Shown: one piece after another, positions 46,212-55,081 of the stretch
How positions within the stretch are numbered: position 1 is the first letter of the stretch
How the letters are laid out: each line of letters starts with the position of its first letter
Source of the DNA: Shouchella rhizosphaerae
GTDB lineage: Bacteria; Bacillota; Bacilli; Bacillales; Bacillaceae_D
Direction of reading: 5' to 3'
NCBI RefSeq assembly: GCF_900142675.1
Contig: NZ_FRBS01000001.1
Span: 248,001-312,000, forward strand
DNA: 64,000 nt
Translations under genes and position numbers: made by a program
Notes under the pieces: generated by a model
Told to the model about the DNA's origin: nothing
Database searches by the model: none
The model's input: only the letters and a program-made list of their open reading frames with translations

Positions 46212-49079
46212 TTGATTAATATAAGGAAAACAAAAGTTTTTTTAGCATGCATAGTTATGGTAACGTTTTCATTTTTGTTATCTACTTCCTCTGTGAATGA
46301 CGCATATGCTTCGCAAAACAGCGACCAGAAACCATTTTCATGGGATAATGCAACGGTTTATTTTGCCATTACTGACCGCTTTAACGACGGTAATCGAGGC
46401 AATAACGATTCATATGGCCGGCCACAAAAAGACGCTTGGGGCCAAAACATCGGAACGTTTCATGGTGGGGATCTCCAAGGGTTAACCGATAAGCTCAATG
46501 AAGGGTATTTCACAGATCTAGGGATCAATACGATTTGGATTTCGGCTCCTTATGAACAGATCCACGGCTGGGTCGGCGGCGGCTCAGATGGCGATTTTGC
46601 TCATTATGCATACCATGGCTATTATGCGTTGGATTATACGACGGTCGATCAAAATATGGGGACAGTCGAGGAAATGCGAGAGTTCGTCAACACAGCCCAC
46701 GAACAAGGAATTCGCGTCGTCTTAGATGTGGTGATGAACCATCCAGGCTACAACACCATTAAAGATATGAATGAATATGGCTTCGGAAATCCAGGCGTAT
46801 CCGAGGATTGGACACCAGGTGAAGGGCAAACTTGGCACGATGTCCACAACCATATTCATTATGATGATGCTTCGGCGTGGAGCACATGGTGGGGACCTTG
46901 GGTTCGCGCAGGAATTGGCGGATATGAATCGTGTGGAAACAGTGAAACCACAATGTGCTTAGCCGGTTTGCCCGACTTCCGGACCGAGCTCACACATAGT
47001 GTCGGCTTGCCTCCCTTGTTAGAGACGAAGTGGAGCCAAGAGCGACGAGAGGGGTATGAGGACTGGATCGTTCCAACTGCGAGCGACCTACGCCGTGATC
47101 TAGACATAGCTCCGGCAGATTATATTGTGCAATGGCTCGCCGCTTGGGTCGAGGAATTTGGAATTGATGGCTTTCGTATCGACACGGCCAAACATGTGGA
47201 GTTGTTCCGTTGGCAGCAGTTAAAGGATGCAGCGAATGAAGCGCTGTGGTCATGGCGTGAAGAAAACCCAGATGCACCAGGGGCGAGCTGGACGGATGAC
47301 TTTTGGATGGTAGGCGAAGTGTGGGGCCATGGTGTCGGACGGAGCGAATACTTTGATTACGGATTCGATTCAATCATTAATTTTACATTCCAAGGGGAAC
47401 ATGGGAACGGTCCCGCTTACCGATTGGACACAATGGAAGACACTTTTTCCCACTATGCAAATCAGATCAATACGGACGCGTCTTTCAATGTGCTAAGCTA
47501 TCTTTCTCAGCATGATACGCACTTATATCCACGGGAGCGCCTAGTTGATGGCGGCACGTATTTAATGCTCCTTCCTGGCGGGGTCAAATTGTTTTATGGC
47601 GATGAGACAGCACGGCCATTTGGGCCGACTGGATCTGATCCCCAGCAAGGCACACGTTCATCGATGAACTGGGATTCTGTGCATGAGGATGTATTAAGCC
47701 ATTGGCAAAAGATGGGGCAATTTCGAAATAACCATTTAGCGATAGGGGCAGGAGCGCACAAGCAAATTGGCACAAATCCGTATACATTTAGCCGCACCTA
47801 CGTGGAGGATGGGGTCGATGATCGTGTTGTCGTGACAGTCGGGGCAACGGGTGAAACGACGATTGATGTTTCCTCTGTTTTTTCCGACGGGCAGACAGTC
47901 CGTGACTTTTATACGGGAGACAGCACGGTCGTTGAAAACGGGAAAGCGACATTTGCAGCCCATCAAAATGGCGTCATTTTAGTGGAAACCGAAGGAGAGA
48001 CGATTCCTTCCGTATCTGCTTCGCCTCAAGGCGGGGAGTTTTCTAGTGAAGAACTTGAAGTCACACTCAGTGTGCTGCAAGCGGAGTCGGGCGCATATAC
48101 AATCGACGGTTCCGATCCGAAGGAAAAGGGAACACCCTTTGCCGATGGGGAGGTGCTGACCATCGGGAGTGACTTGGCTATTGATGAGTCGCTGACATTG
48201 CGGCTTTTTGCAAAAAATGAAGCAGGTGAAGCGGAAGCGGAATATACCTTTACGAAGGTACCGCCTTATCCCCACGTTTTTGCTGATCCGCCTGGCGGTT
48301 CCTTTTCCGGTGATTCGTTAGAGGTGACGCTGCACGTGCAAAACGTAGGAGAAGGGGCATACTCGGTTAATGGAGCTGCCGAACAATCCTTTATGGATGG
48401 CGATGCCATTACGATTGGGGAAGGGACGGAAGCCGGAGAAGAGGTAACGCTTCAGCTCAAGGCGGAGAACGAATTCGGCTCTACTGAAGAAATGTATGCG
48501 TTTACAAAATCGCCAGGGCTAACCGTTTACTTCAAAAACCCTGACACATGGGGGACACCGCACATTTACTATTACGAAACAGAGCCTAAAGTGGAGGAAC
48601 CATCATGGGGTTCAGCGCCAGAAATGGAGCTTGTCGAGAATGGCTGGTATAAGTACACAATCGAAGGGGCAGAAAGTGCGCGCGTGTTATTTAAAGATGC
48701 TGGCGCTAATCAATGGCCAGGGCCTGGAGAGGAGGGGTTTTATCGAGACCAAGACGGGTGGTTTGATGGGGAATGGCATTCCGAAAAACCTGTCCAAGCA
48801 AATGACATTACGATTTACTATAAGACTAGTTGGACCAATCCATACATTCATTACTCTCTCAACCAAGAAGCTTGGACCACTTTGCCAGGGGTGCCGCTAA
48901 ATTCGTCGGAGTATGAAGGCTACGCGAAAATAACAATTGAAACAGAAGAGGGAAGCCAGCTCAGGGCAGCTTTTAATAATGGGCGTGGACAATGGGATAA
49001 CAATCAGGGAAGAGACTACGTCTTCCATTCAGGAATAAATACATTAGCAGATGGCGTGATAGTCAGGGGCACGCCTTAG
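46212..49079 (+). CDS. Secreted alpha-amylase (GH13) with starch-binding modules
   Basis: The 955-aa protein has a signal peptide (about 1-33, cleavage after AYA). The GH13 catalytic domain spans about 45-595 with region I 'DVVMNH' (172-177), nucleophile D324 in 'GFRIDTAKH', acid/base E369 in 'VGEVWGHG', and D435 in 'SQHDTH'; 'FAITDRFNDGN' recalls MalS-type amylases. Two tandem beta-sandwich repeats follow (about 600-685 and 690-770, both with 'GG-FS-L-VTL'). Next is a CBM26-like module ('TVYFKNPDTWGTPHIYYYET', about 775-865), then a CBM25-like module ('ITIYYKTSWTNPYIHYSLN') to the end. Raw starch degradation outside the cell is expected. The start is TTG with AAGGAGAGG upstream. Precise GH13 subfamily and product are not settled. 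Confidence 0.94.
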   Translation: MINIRKTKVFLACIVMVTFSFLLSTSSVNDAYASQNSDQKPFSWDNATVYFAITDRFNDGNRGNNDSYGRPQKDAWGQNIGTFHGGDLQGLTDKLNEGYFTDLGINTIWISAPYEQIHGWVGGGSDGDFAHYAYHGYYALDYTTVDQNMGTVEEMREFVNTAHEQGIRVVLDVVMNHPGYNTIKDMNEYGFGNPGVSEDWTPGEGQTWHDVHNHIHYDDASAWSTWWGPWVRAGIGGYESCGNSETTMCLAGLPDFRTELTHSVGLPPLLETKWSQERREGYEDWIVPTASDLRRDLDIAPADYIVQWLAAWVEEFGIDGFRIDTAKHVELFRWQQLKDAANEALWSWREENPDAPGASWTDDFWMVGEVWGHGVGRSEYFDYGFDSIINFTFQGEHGNGPAYRLDTMEDTFSHYANQINTDASFNVLSYLSQHDTHLYPRERLVDGGTYLMLLPGGVKLFYGDETARPFGPTGSDPQQGTRSSMNWDSVHEDVLSHWQKMGQFRNNHLAIGAGAHKQIGTNPYTFSRTYVEDGVDDRVVVTVGATGETTIDVSSVFSDGQTVRDFYTGDSTVVENGKATFAAHQNGVILVETEGETIPSVSASPQGGEFSSEELEVTLSVLQAESGAYTIDGSDPKEKGTPFADGEVLTIGSDLAIDESLTLRLFAKNEAGEAEAEYTFTKVPPYPHVFADPPGGSFSGDSLEVTLHVQNVGEGAYSVNGAAEQSFMDGDAITIGEGTEAGEEVTLQLKAENEFGSTEEMYAFTKSPGLTVYFKNPDTWGTPHIYYYETEPKVEEPSWGSAPEMELVENGWYKYTIEGAESARVLFKDAGANQWPGPGEEGFYRDQDGWFDGEWHSEKPVQANDITIYYKTSWTNPYIHYSLNQEAWTTLPGVPLNSSEYEGYAKITIETEEGSQLRAAFNNGRGQWDNNQGRDYVFHSGINTLADGVIVRGTP

Positions 49080-49184
49080 GAAGGGACCGCTTGGAACCTA
49101 CTACCGCCTTGGGTACGCTGACAAAAGAGGTGGAGGCGGCGCAAAAAGGCGATATCGGAAAATAGCTCGGTTTTTGTGTAGGTT

Positions 49185-49214
49185 AAGGCTGTTTGTTGAG
49201 TTGAAAACAGCCTT
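49185..49214. other. Hairpin downstream of the amylase gene
   Basis: AAGGCTGTTT pairs exactly with AAACAGCCTT over a 10-nt loop, with partial outer pairing (GTTAAGG...CCTTAAC). No T run follows, so it is a weak terminator candidate or an mRNA 3'-end structure. Confidence 0.4.
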
Positions 49215-49253
49215 GACCTTAACGTAACACCAACCATCATACTCAAAGCGTGA

Positions 49254-49403
49254 ATGGCAATGGAAAAATCAATAAAACGAATTATGACCATTTATTTGCA
49301 AGCAGGCAAAGCCAACCCAGCAAAAGTTGGGAAAGATCTTGCTCCAACGGGGATGAACATTCTCAGCTTTTGCAATCAAAGGATAGCTCGCTATGTCAAT
49401 TAA
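49254..49403 (+). CDS. Ribosomal protein L11 N-terminus-like mini-ORF (49 aa)
   Basis: The frame ATG 49254 to TAA 49403 encodes a peptide whose middle, 'YLQAGKANPAKVGKDLAPTG' followed by 'MNILSFCNQ', lines up with L11's N-terminal '[20 protein letters not shown]' and 'GVNIMGFCKEFN'. A basic start 'MAMEKSIKRIM' corresponds to L11's 'MAKKVVKVVK'. The C-terminal RNA-binding domain of L11 is absent and the real rplK would lie in the rpl operon elsewhere. No good ribosome site is seen. It is either a decayed duplicate of rplK or a small L11-like protein. It ends 10 bp before the convergent Nudix gene. Confidence 0.5.
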   Translation: MAMEKSIKRIMTIYLQAGKANPAKVGKDLAPTGMNILSFCNQRIARYVN

Positions 49404-49413
49404 CCATACCTAC

Positions 49414-50028
49414 TCATGGTTCAAGCATGTCAAGAAAGTGTTTTAATATCCGGCCTGTCAACCCCCAAATGATATAGTCGTTGTATTCGTAAAAGTATTC
49501 TGGCATTTGGTAGATCCGCCCTTCGTAAGCATCTCGGTTTGCTATCTTTTCAATCGGAAAGCCTTTGCCTGGTTGGACCGTTATATTCATATAGCCTTGC
49601 AATGGGGGATGACTGAGTAAATAAGCGACTGGAATAGTAAACCAGCTATCAACCTCTGCATCGTTAATAGAAATATCTTCTATTGACGAAATTTCTGCTA
49701 AAAACGGAAAGATGAATGTGCGCTGTGGCGTGTGTACAGGAGGAAGGGCAGCGATGACGCTAATGTCCGATTCGTCAATGCCTAACTCTTCCGTGCATTC
49801 GCGAATGGCCGCTGCTTTTGCATCATGATCCGATGGCTCAATCTTTCCTCCTGGGAAGCAGATTTCTCCAGGTTGAGCTCTTAAAGCCAAAGACCGGACT
49901 TGAAAGAGGATATGGAGTTCCCGATTGATCGTAATGAGGGGAAGAAGGACGGCTGCTTCTCTTCCCACTTGCTTGTTACATGTGTCCGCTGCCTTCAATT
50001 TGGCTTTAATCTCATCAATTGTTAACAC
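49414..50028 (-). CDS. Nudix hydrolase, probable CoA pyrophosphatase (NudL-like)
   Basis: The 204-aa protein has the UPF0035/CoA-type signature upstream of the Nudix box ('LFQVRSLALRAQPGEICFPG') and then 'GKIEPSDHDAKAAAIRECTE' with 'ELGI' completing the box. Family members hydrolyse CoA and derivatives to 3',5'-ADP and phosphopantetheine. GTG 50028 is chosen because AAGGAGAA ends 5 nt upstream; the longer frame has no ribosome site. Confidence 0.87.
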   Translation of the reverse strand: MLTIDEIKAKLKAADTCNKQVGREAAVLLPLITINRELHILFQVRSLALRAQPGEICFPGGKIEPSDHDAKAAAIRECTEELGIDESDISVIAALPPVHTPQRTFIFPFLAEISSIEDISINDAEVDSWFTIPVAYLLSHPPLQGYMNITVQPGKGFPIEKIANRDAYEGRIYQMPEYFYEYNDYIIWGLTGRILKHFLDMLEP

Positions 50029-50170
50029 CGGTATTCTCCTTATCAAAAGTAATGTGTCAGATCTTATGACAATTGTGCTGCAAAAACGAAAGAAGTGAAG
50101 TACATTAGAAACAAGGAAAGGATGCAACCCTTGCTTCCGAATTGTTCTTTCTTGTCTCTCTCCCCAATTG

Positions 50171-50198
50171 GGCGGCCTTAAAGGCCGCCATTTTTTTT
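50171..50198 (+). terminator. Plus-strand terminator with no evident plus-strand gene
   Basis: GGCGGCCTT/AAGGCCGCC with a one-base loop, then ATTTTTTTT. The T run is only on the plus strand, yet flanking genes are both on the minus strand. Confidence 0.7.
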
Positions 50199-50209
50199 GC
50201 TACAGAATT

Positions 50210-51202
50210 TTAATAGATTAATGATAAGAAATCCTCTTTATCGATGTTTCCAAAATAAGCTTTAATTTCCGTGTCGTTTAATGCATCTCTAAGTTCGTCC
50301 GCATCGTAGCGTTTGCCGACAAGCTTGTTTTCCAGTTCAGCCACGTCTGCTACGCCAAAAAAGTCACCATAAATTTTGCATTCCACAATGACGCCTTTTT
50401 TCACATTTAAACGCAAATCGATCGAACCGATCGGAAAACGCTTGGAGCGTTGAATGTCAAAGGCAGGCGATTTGCCATAATTCCAATCCCAGTTTTGATA
50501 GCGCTCTTTTGACAAAGCGTGGATTTGCTCCCATTCTGTCTCTGTTAATGTATGTTCAGGAACGGCGCCGCTCTTCGTATTAAAAATATAACGCAACAGC
50601 ATCGTTTTGAATTCTTCCATTGTCAGTGGCTCACTTAAAAATTCAGCAATGTTGGCTACTCGGCTGCGAATCGATTTGATTCCTTTTGATTTAATTTTGT
50701 CATCTTTCACTTTCAACGCGGAAACGACGTTTTCAATCTCTGAGTTGAGCATGAGCGTGCCATGGGAAAACATACGGCCTTTTGTCGTAAATTGGGCATT
50801 GCCGGAAATTTTACGTTCGCCTACTTGAAGGTCATTTCGTCCACTTAATTGCGCATTTACGCCAAGTTTTTGCAGTGCTTGAACAACGGGCTCAGTGAAT
50901 TTTTTGAAATTGTGAAAGGAATCGCCATCATCTTTCGTGATAAAGCTAAAATTCAAATTGCCCAAGTCATGGTAGACCGCGCCGCCGCCTGATAAACGCC
51001 GAACAACATGGAGGTTGTTGTCGTTTACATAATCTAAATTAATTTCCTCAAACGTATTTTGGTTTTTGCCAATAATGATCGAAGGCTCATTTATATAGAA
51101 GAGAAGGTATGTTTCTTCTGGGTCTAAGTTTTTTAGCGCCCACTCTTCAATCGCTAAGTTTATTCGTGGATCTGTAATGCCTGCATTGTCAATGAATTTC
51201 AT
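50210..51202 (-). CDS. lplJ: Lipoate--protein ligase
   Basis: The 330-aa enzyme adenylates lipoate and attaches it to lipoyl domains of 2-oxoacid dehydrogenases or GcvH. Signatures: 'EPSIIIGKNQNTFEEINLDY', 'VVRRLSGGGAVYHDLGNLNF', 'GRNDLQVGERKISGNAQF', and a C-terminal accessory domain ('PEHTLTETEWEQIHALSKER'). The length matches LplA/LplJ (about 331 aa in B. subtilis YhfJ). Confidence 0.95.
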   Translation of the reverse strand: MKFIDNAGITDPRINLAIEEWALKNLDPEETYLLFYINEPSIIIGKNQNTFEEINLDYVNDNNLHVVRRLSGGGAVYHDLGNLNFSFITKDDGDSFHNFKKFTEPVVQALQKLGVNAQLSGRNDLQVGERKISGNAQFTTKGRMFSHGTLMLNSEIENVVSALKVKDDKIKSKGIKSIRSRVANIAEFLSEPLTMEEFKTMLLRYIFNTKSGAVPEHTLTETEWEQIHALSKERYQNWDWNYGKSPAFDIQRSKRFPIGSIDLRLNVKKGVIVECKIYGDFFGVADVAELENKLVGKRYDADELRDALNDTEIKAYFGNIDKEDFLSLIY

Positions 51203-51280
51203 TGGTTCATGTCTCCTTTCGTGTGACGATCTCCTTTAGTATACTGATTTGGCCCCTGGAAATCGAGTTATTCGCATGGA

Positions 51281-51307
51281 AAAAGCCGCTAGCAAACGGC
51301 TAGCGGC
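51281..51307 (-). terminator. Terminator after the YfcC-type transporter
   Basis: On the minus strand GCCGCTAGC pairs with GCTAGCGGC across CGTTT, followed by T5. Confidence 0.88.
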
Positions 51308-51326
51308 AAACAGGCAGACGAATCTT

Positions 51327-52733
51327 TTAGGAGATATTAAGCGCTACAGCGACTAGCAAAGCGATCGCTGAAATCACAAACCAAATAACGACAAGTTTCC
51401 AAATGAATTTCACCCACCGTAAATAAGGGATGCCAGCAATTGCTAGAAAGGCCATCAGCGGCGCAGAAGTGGGGTTAATGGTGTTCATGATGCCATCTCC
51501 ATACTGGAACGCCAGTACAGCTGCTTGCCGTTGGATGTCCAACATGTCGGCAAGAGGGGTCATTAACGGCATCGTGACTGCTGCTTGTCCACTTCCTGAT
51601 GGAATAAAAAAGTTAATAATCAACTGCAAAATAAACATGCCGATAACTGTCAGTTGGCTAGGGATGACGCTAATCCAATTGGAAAGCTGATAAACAAGTG
51701 TATCCATGATTTGGCCTTGTTCCATTACCACTAAAATCGCTCTGGCAAAACCAACGACGAGAGCGCCGAATGTGACCATTTTCATTCCGTCCGTAAAGGC
51801 GGTAAACATACCATTTACGCCAAGTCCGCCAGTGAGGCCGACGAGAAAGCCAATAATAATAAAGATAGCTGCCATTTCTGTTAAATACCAGTCCCATTGG
51901 AATACACCATACATATTAAGGGCAAAACCGACAGCAATAATTGCTAGCACACAGGCGTGCCGCCCAGAAAAACGCGGGGCTGCTTGTGCGCTTGCCTGTT
52001 TCCCAGATTCAAAGCCATACATAAGGCTAGCAGACGGATCTTTTGTTACTTTCAGAGCATAGCGGACAACCAACCAGATCGCAGAGCCTAGAAACAACAA
52101 AAATACAGCGAAACGAAAAGCGATCCCGCTAAAAAGAGGCAATTCAGCAATCGATTGGGCAACGCCGACAGTAAACGGGTTCATCATGCCGCCGACAAAA
52201 CCGGCCATAGCACCGAGGCTGACCATAGCTGTTCCAGTGATCGTGTCGTATCCAAGAGCTTTCGCTACGGCAATGCCAATTGGTACAAATATAATAATTT
52301 CCTCAGACATGCCAATCGTCGCGCCAGGAATGGAAAAAACAATCATCATCGCTGGAATTAAATAAATCCCTTTTGATTGTAGCCTGCCAATCAAACTATA
52401 AACAGTCGCGTCAATCGTTCCCGTTTTTAAAATAACGCCGAACGTGCCACCTACTAGAAAAATATAAAAAACAATTTGTGCAGAATCCATAAGGCCTGTT
52501 GGAATGGCTTGAAACATTTCAAATGGGGTAACAGGACTCGCTTCAAGGGGCGTGTAACTGTCTTCGACAAGGAGTGTCCGTCCGTCTTGTTCAACCCGCT
52601 CAAACGCGCCTGGAGAAACGAAGTACGTGGCTAACGCTGCCAGGACAATCATTGCAAACAAAATTGCGTACGTATGGGGGACTTTCGAAATTGGTGCTGT
52701 GTTTTCTGAGTTGCTGGTGTCTTTCTGTTCCAT
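51327..52733 (-). CDS. YfcC/DcuC-type membrane transporter
   Basis: The 468-aa protein has about 12 membrane helices after a short polar N-terminus. Family signatures are 'VGGTFGVILKTGTIDATVYS', 'PGATIGMSEEIIIFVPIGIA', 'GAMAGFVGGMMNPFTVGVAQ' and 'FFIPSGSGQAAVTMPLMTPL'. YfcC/ArcD-like proteins carry amino acids, peptides or C4-dicarboxylates; the substrate is open. It is divergent (122 bp) from an M20 amidohydrolase, which suggests uptake of an N-acylated compound or dipeptide that the hydrolase then cleaves. Confidence 0.93.
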   Translation of the reverse strand: MEQKDTSNSENTAPISKVPHTYAILFAMIVLAALATYFVSPGAFERVEQDGRTLLVEDSYTPLEASPVTPFEMFQAIPTGLMDSAQIVFYIFLVGGTFGVILKTGTIDATVYSLIGRLQSKGIYLIPAMMIVFSIPGATIGMSEEIIIFVPIGIAVAKALGYDTITGTAMVSLGAMAGFVGGMMNPFTVGVAQSIAELPLFSGIAFRFAVFLLFLGSAIWLVVRYALKVTKDPSASLMYGFESGKQASAQAAPRFSGRHACVLAIIAVGFALNMYGVFQWDWYLTEMAAIFIIIGFLVGLTGGLGVNGMFTAFTDGMKMVTFGALVVGFARAILVVMEQGQIMDTLVYQLSNWISVIPSQLTVIGMFILQLIINFFIPSGSGQAAVTMPLMTPLADMLDIQRQAAVLAFQYGDGIMNTINPTSAPLMAFLAIAGIPYLRWVKFIWKLVVIWFVISAIALLVAVALNIS

Positions 52734-52759
52734 TGTTGAAAGCTCCTATCGGTATAAAT

Positions 52760-52805
52760 ATTCATATGAATTTATATTTAACTTTATTTTAATATAAAGT
52801 ATAAT
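52760..52805. promoter_or_regulatory. Divergent promoter region with two palindromes
   Basis: ATTCATATGAAT (52760-52771) is a perfect palindrome, and ACTTTATTTTAATATAAAGT (52781-52800) carries 7-bp perfect arms. TATAAT at 52800-52805 is a good -10 box for the plus-strand gene; the -35 is weak. These are likely operators for a regulator of the transporter/hydrolase pair that is not encoded beside them. Confidence 0.55.
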
Positions 52806-52855
52806 AGATAAATGTCAAGTAGCGAATAAAGATACGATGAATCGAGGAGAACCAA

Positions 52856-54028
52856 ATGAAAGAACAAATTAGTGAAAAACTGGAACAGCTTCGTTTAACA
52901 TTTTGGGAAGTAAGCCAGCATATTGGCCACAATCCAGAACTTGGACATGAAGAGTTTATTGCTTGCAAAACATTGACTGACTTATTAAAATCACATGGAT
53001 TTACAGTAGAAGTGGGAACATGCGGGTTAGAAACGGCTTTTACAGCGACATTTGACAGCGGCCAACCTGGGCCGAAAGTGGGCTTTATGGCTGAATATGA
53101 TGCCCTCCCGCAAATTGGTCATGCTTGCGGCCATAATTTAATTGGCACGATGTCGGCTGCAGCAGCGATTGGTCTCAGTGACGTTTTGCATAAAACAGGG
53201 GGCAAGATATATGTCTATGGCACACCAGCGGAAGAGACACGTGGAGCGAAAGTGACCATGGCAGACGCAGGATTGTTTGATGATCTTGACGTAGCCATGA
53301 TGGTCCATCCGAATGCCCATTATGAGGAAAGCGGAACTTCGTTGGCAATGGACGCCATTCAGTTCGACTTTTTTGGAAAGGCGGCCCATGCAGCGGCTAG
53401 CCCCCATGAGGGAATCAATGCATTGGATGCAGTCATAGCGACATTTAACCAAATCAATGCACTTAGGCAGCATGTTACGCCAGATGTGCGTATACATGGC
53501 ATTATCCCAGAAGGGGGACAGGCTGCAAATGTCGTTCCCGATTTTGCCAGAGCACAATTTTATGTGCGCGCTGCATCACGAAAAACGCTTCAACCTTTGC
53601 TTGAAAAGGTGAAAAACTGTGCGAAGGCAGCAGCTCTTGCGACTGGCGCACAGTTGGAAATTTCGTTCTACGAGTTTTCCTATGACGATATGAATACAAA
53701 TGAAGCGCTATCCAAACAATTTACCGCTAATTTGGTTGCGTTGGGCGTTGACGTCGACGATATTCGCGAAAAAACACTTGGAGGCTCGTTGGATATGGGC
53801 AATGTCAGCCAGCGCGTGCCCGCCATCCATCCGTACGTGAAAATTACAGATGGCGGTTATGCGTGCCATACGCCTGAATTCCGTGATGCCGCATTAAGCG
53901 AGCAAGGATTTGAAGGGCTGATGCTTGGCGCAAAAACGATGGCGCATACGGCCTTTGATGTGTTGACTGATCAAGCGCTTCTAGAAACAATTAAACAAGA
54001 ATATAAAACGTGGAAAGAAAAACAGTAA
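52856..54028 (+). CDS. M20-family amidohydrolase (N-acyl amino acid or dipeptide hydrolase)
   Basis: The 390-aa metal hydrolase of the M20D/ACY1L2 type has metal-ligand and catalytic motifs 'GFMAEYDALPQIGHACGHNL' (Asp, His, His), 'PAEETRGAK' (catalytic Glu pair) and 'MMVHPNAHYEESG', plus the dimerisation part 'FFGKAAHAAASPHEGINALD'. It is close in type to AbgB and related aminoacylases. It lies beside a divergent YfcC-type transporter and upstream of a BASS transporter. Cytosolic (no signal peptide). The substrate is unknown. Confidence 0.93.
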   Translation: MKEQISEKLEQLRLTFWEVSQHIGHNPELGHEEFIACKTLTDLLKSHGFTVEVGTCGLETAFTATFDSGQPGPKVGFMAEYDALPQIGHACGHNLIGTMSAAAAIGLSDVLHKTGGKIYVYGTPAEETRGAKVTMADAGLFDDLDVAMMVHPNAHYEESGTSLAMDAIQFDFFGKAAHAAASPHEGINALDAVIATFNQINALRQHVTPDVRIHGIIPEGGQAANVVPDFARAQFYVRAASRKTLQPLLEKVKNCAKAAALATGAQLEISFYEFSYDDMNTNEALSKQFTANLVALGVDVDDIREKTLGGSLDMGNVSQRVPAIHPYVKITDGGYACHTPEFRDAALSEQGFEGLMLGAKTMAHTAFDVLTDQALLETIKQEYKTWKEKQ

Positions 54029-54053
54029 GAGAGCGTTCGAAAGGAGAAGCGCT

Positions 54054-54122
54054 ATGCAAGAAGCAATGAGCCTCATCAAACGGCGAGTACGAGCGGAAAA
54101 TAGAAAGAGAACAAAGCGATGA
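54054..54122 (+). CDS. 22-aa upstream ORF coupled to the BASS transporter
   Basis: ATG 54054 follows a strong AAGGAG, and the frame ends TGA 54120-54122, overlapping the transporter ATG (ATGA at 54119). The peptide ('MQEAMSLIKRRVRAENRKRT') is very basic. The transporter itself has only a weak ribosome site, so translation of the short ORF probably feeds the transporter by coupling. It could also be the remnant of a longer gene. Confidence 0.5.
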   Translation: MQEAMSLIKRRVRAENRKRTKR

Positions 54123-55081
54123 ACCAATTCCTACAAAAGTGGCTCCCAGCCATGACACCACTAGCTGTTATTGCTGGCGTACTTGCGAATCAAATGCTCG
54201 AACCTGCAGCCTTTTTGGTGCCATGGATTTTTGCCTGTATGTCGTTTGCAAACAGCATTACAATCCATCCGCGGGAAATAAAGCAAGTCTTTCGATTCCC
54301 ACGATCCTTTTTTCTAACTTTTGTCTCGCTGCAGCTCATTTTGCCGTTTTGTGCTTATATTGCTGGCATTTTGTTGTTTCCAGATGACGTATGGACACAA
54401 ACAGGCCTTTTGCTCGCTTTTTCCATTCCTACAGGCATCGTTTCCCTCATGTGGATTTCGATTTATGGGGGAAACCGGTCGTTGGCGCTTTGTTTAATTT
54501 TGGCAAACACATTGGTTGCGCCCATCTTCATACCGTTAACGCTAGCTGTGTTTCTCGGAACCGAGCTGCCCCTTGATACATTCGGGATTTTTATGGGCGT
54601 CTTTTGGATGGTCGTGGCGCCATCCCTTGCCGCATTGGCTATTAACGCTACAAAACCGGCATGGGTCGACGTCATACACGTAGTCGGCGCGCCCTTTACA
54701 AAGCTTGGCTTACTTGCGGTCATCCTGTTAAATAGTTCAGTCGCAGCACCTTATTTTTTGGCGCTTGATATAAAACTGGCCATGATTGTTGCAACGGTAC
54801 TAGCTTTGGCCATTATCGGCTACTTAACAGGGTTATATTTTGCAAAGGCGACAGGCTCTCCTAAAGAGGACCAGGTTAGCATGATGCTGCTTTCAGGAAT
54901 GCGCAATATCGGTGTCGGGGCAGCGATTGCGATTGTTTACTTTCCACCAGCTGCCACATTGCCTGTCATTGCCGGGACATTGTTTCAACAAATATTGGCG
55001 GCTTCGTTTGGAAAATGGCAGTCGCTGGCGCCTAAGCGCTCTACCAATCAATATGACGCCGCGAAAAACAGAGATGCCTGA
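54119..55081 (+). CDS. BASS-family transporter (bile acid:sodium symporter type)
   Basis: The 320-aa protein has nine to ten membrane helices, with 'LLAFSIPTGIVSLMWISIYG' and 'GMRNIGVGAAIAIVYF' as BASS-like signatures. In bacteria such proteins move organic acids such as pantoate or 2-keto acids with sodium. It is probably co-transcribed with the M20 amidohydrolase and could export or import a product of it (inference). Confidence 0.88.
   Translation: MNQFLQKWLPAMTPLAVIAGVLANQMLEPAAFLVPWIFACMSFANSITIHPREIKQVFRFPRSFFLTFVSLQLILPFCAYIAGILLFPDDVWTQTGLLLAFSIPTGIVSLMWISIYGGNRSLALCLILANTLVAPIFIPLTLAVFLGTELPLDTFGIFMGVFWMVVAPSLAALAINATKPAWVDVIHVVGAPFTKLGLLAVILLNSSVAAPYFLALDIKLAMIVATVLALAIIGYLTGLYFAKATGSPKEDQVSMMLLSGMRNIGVGAAIAIVYFPPAATLPVIAGTLFQQILAASFGKWQSLAPKRSTNQYDAAKNRDA

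Noticed and set aside
49250-49477. 75-codon plus-strand ORF in another frame over the L11-like ORF
   Set aside because: Low-complexity composition, no ribosome site, and it runs into the convergent Nudix gene. The alternative frame with L11 similarity is more convincing.
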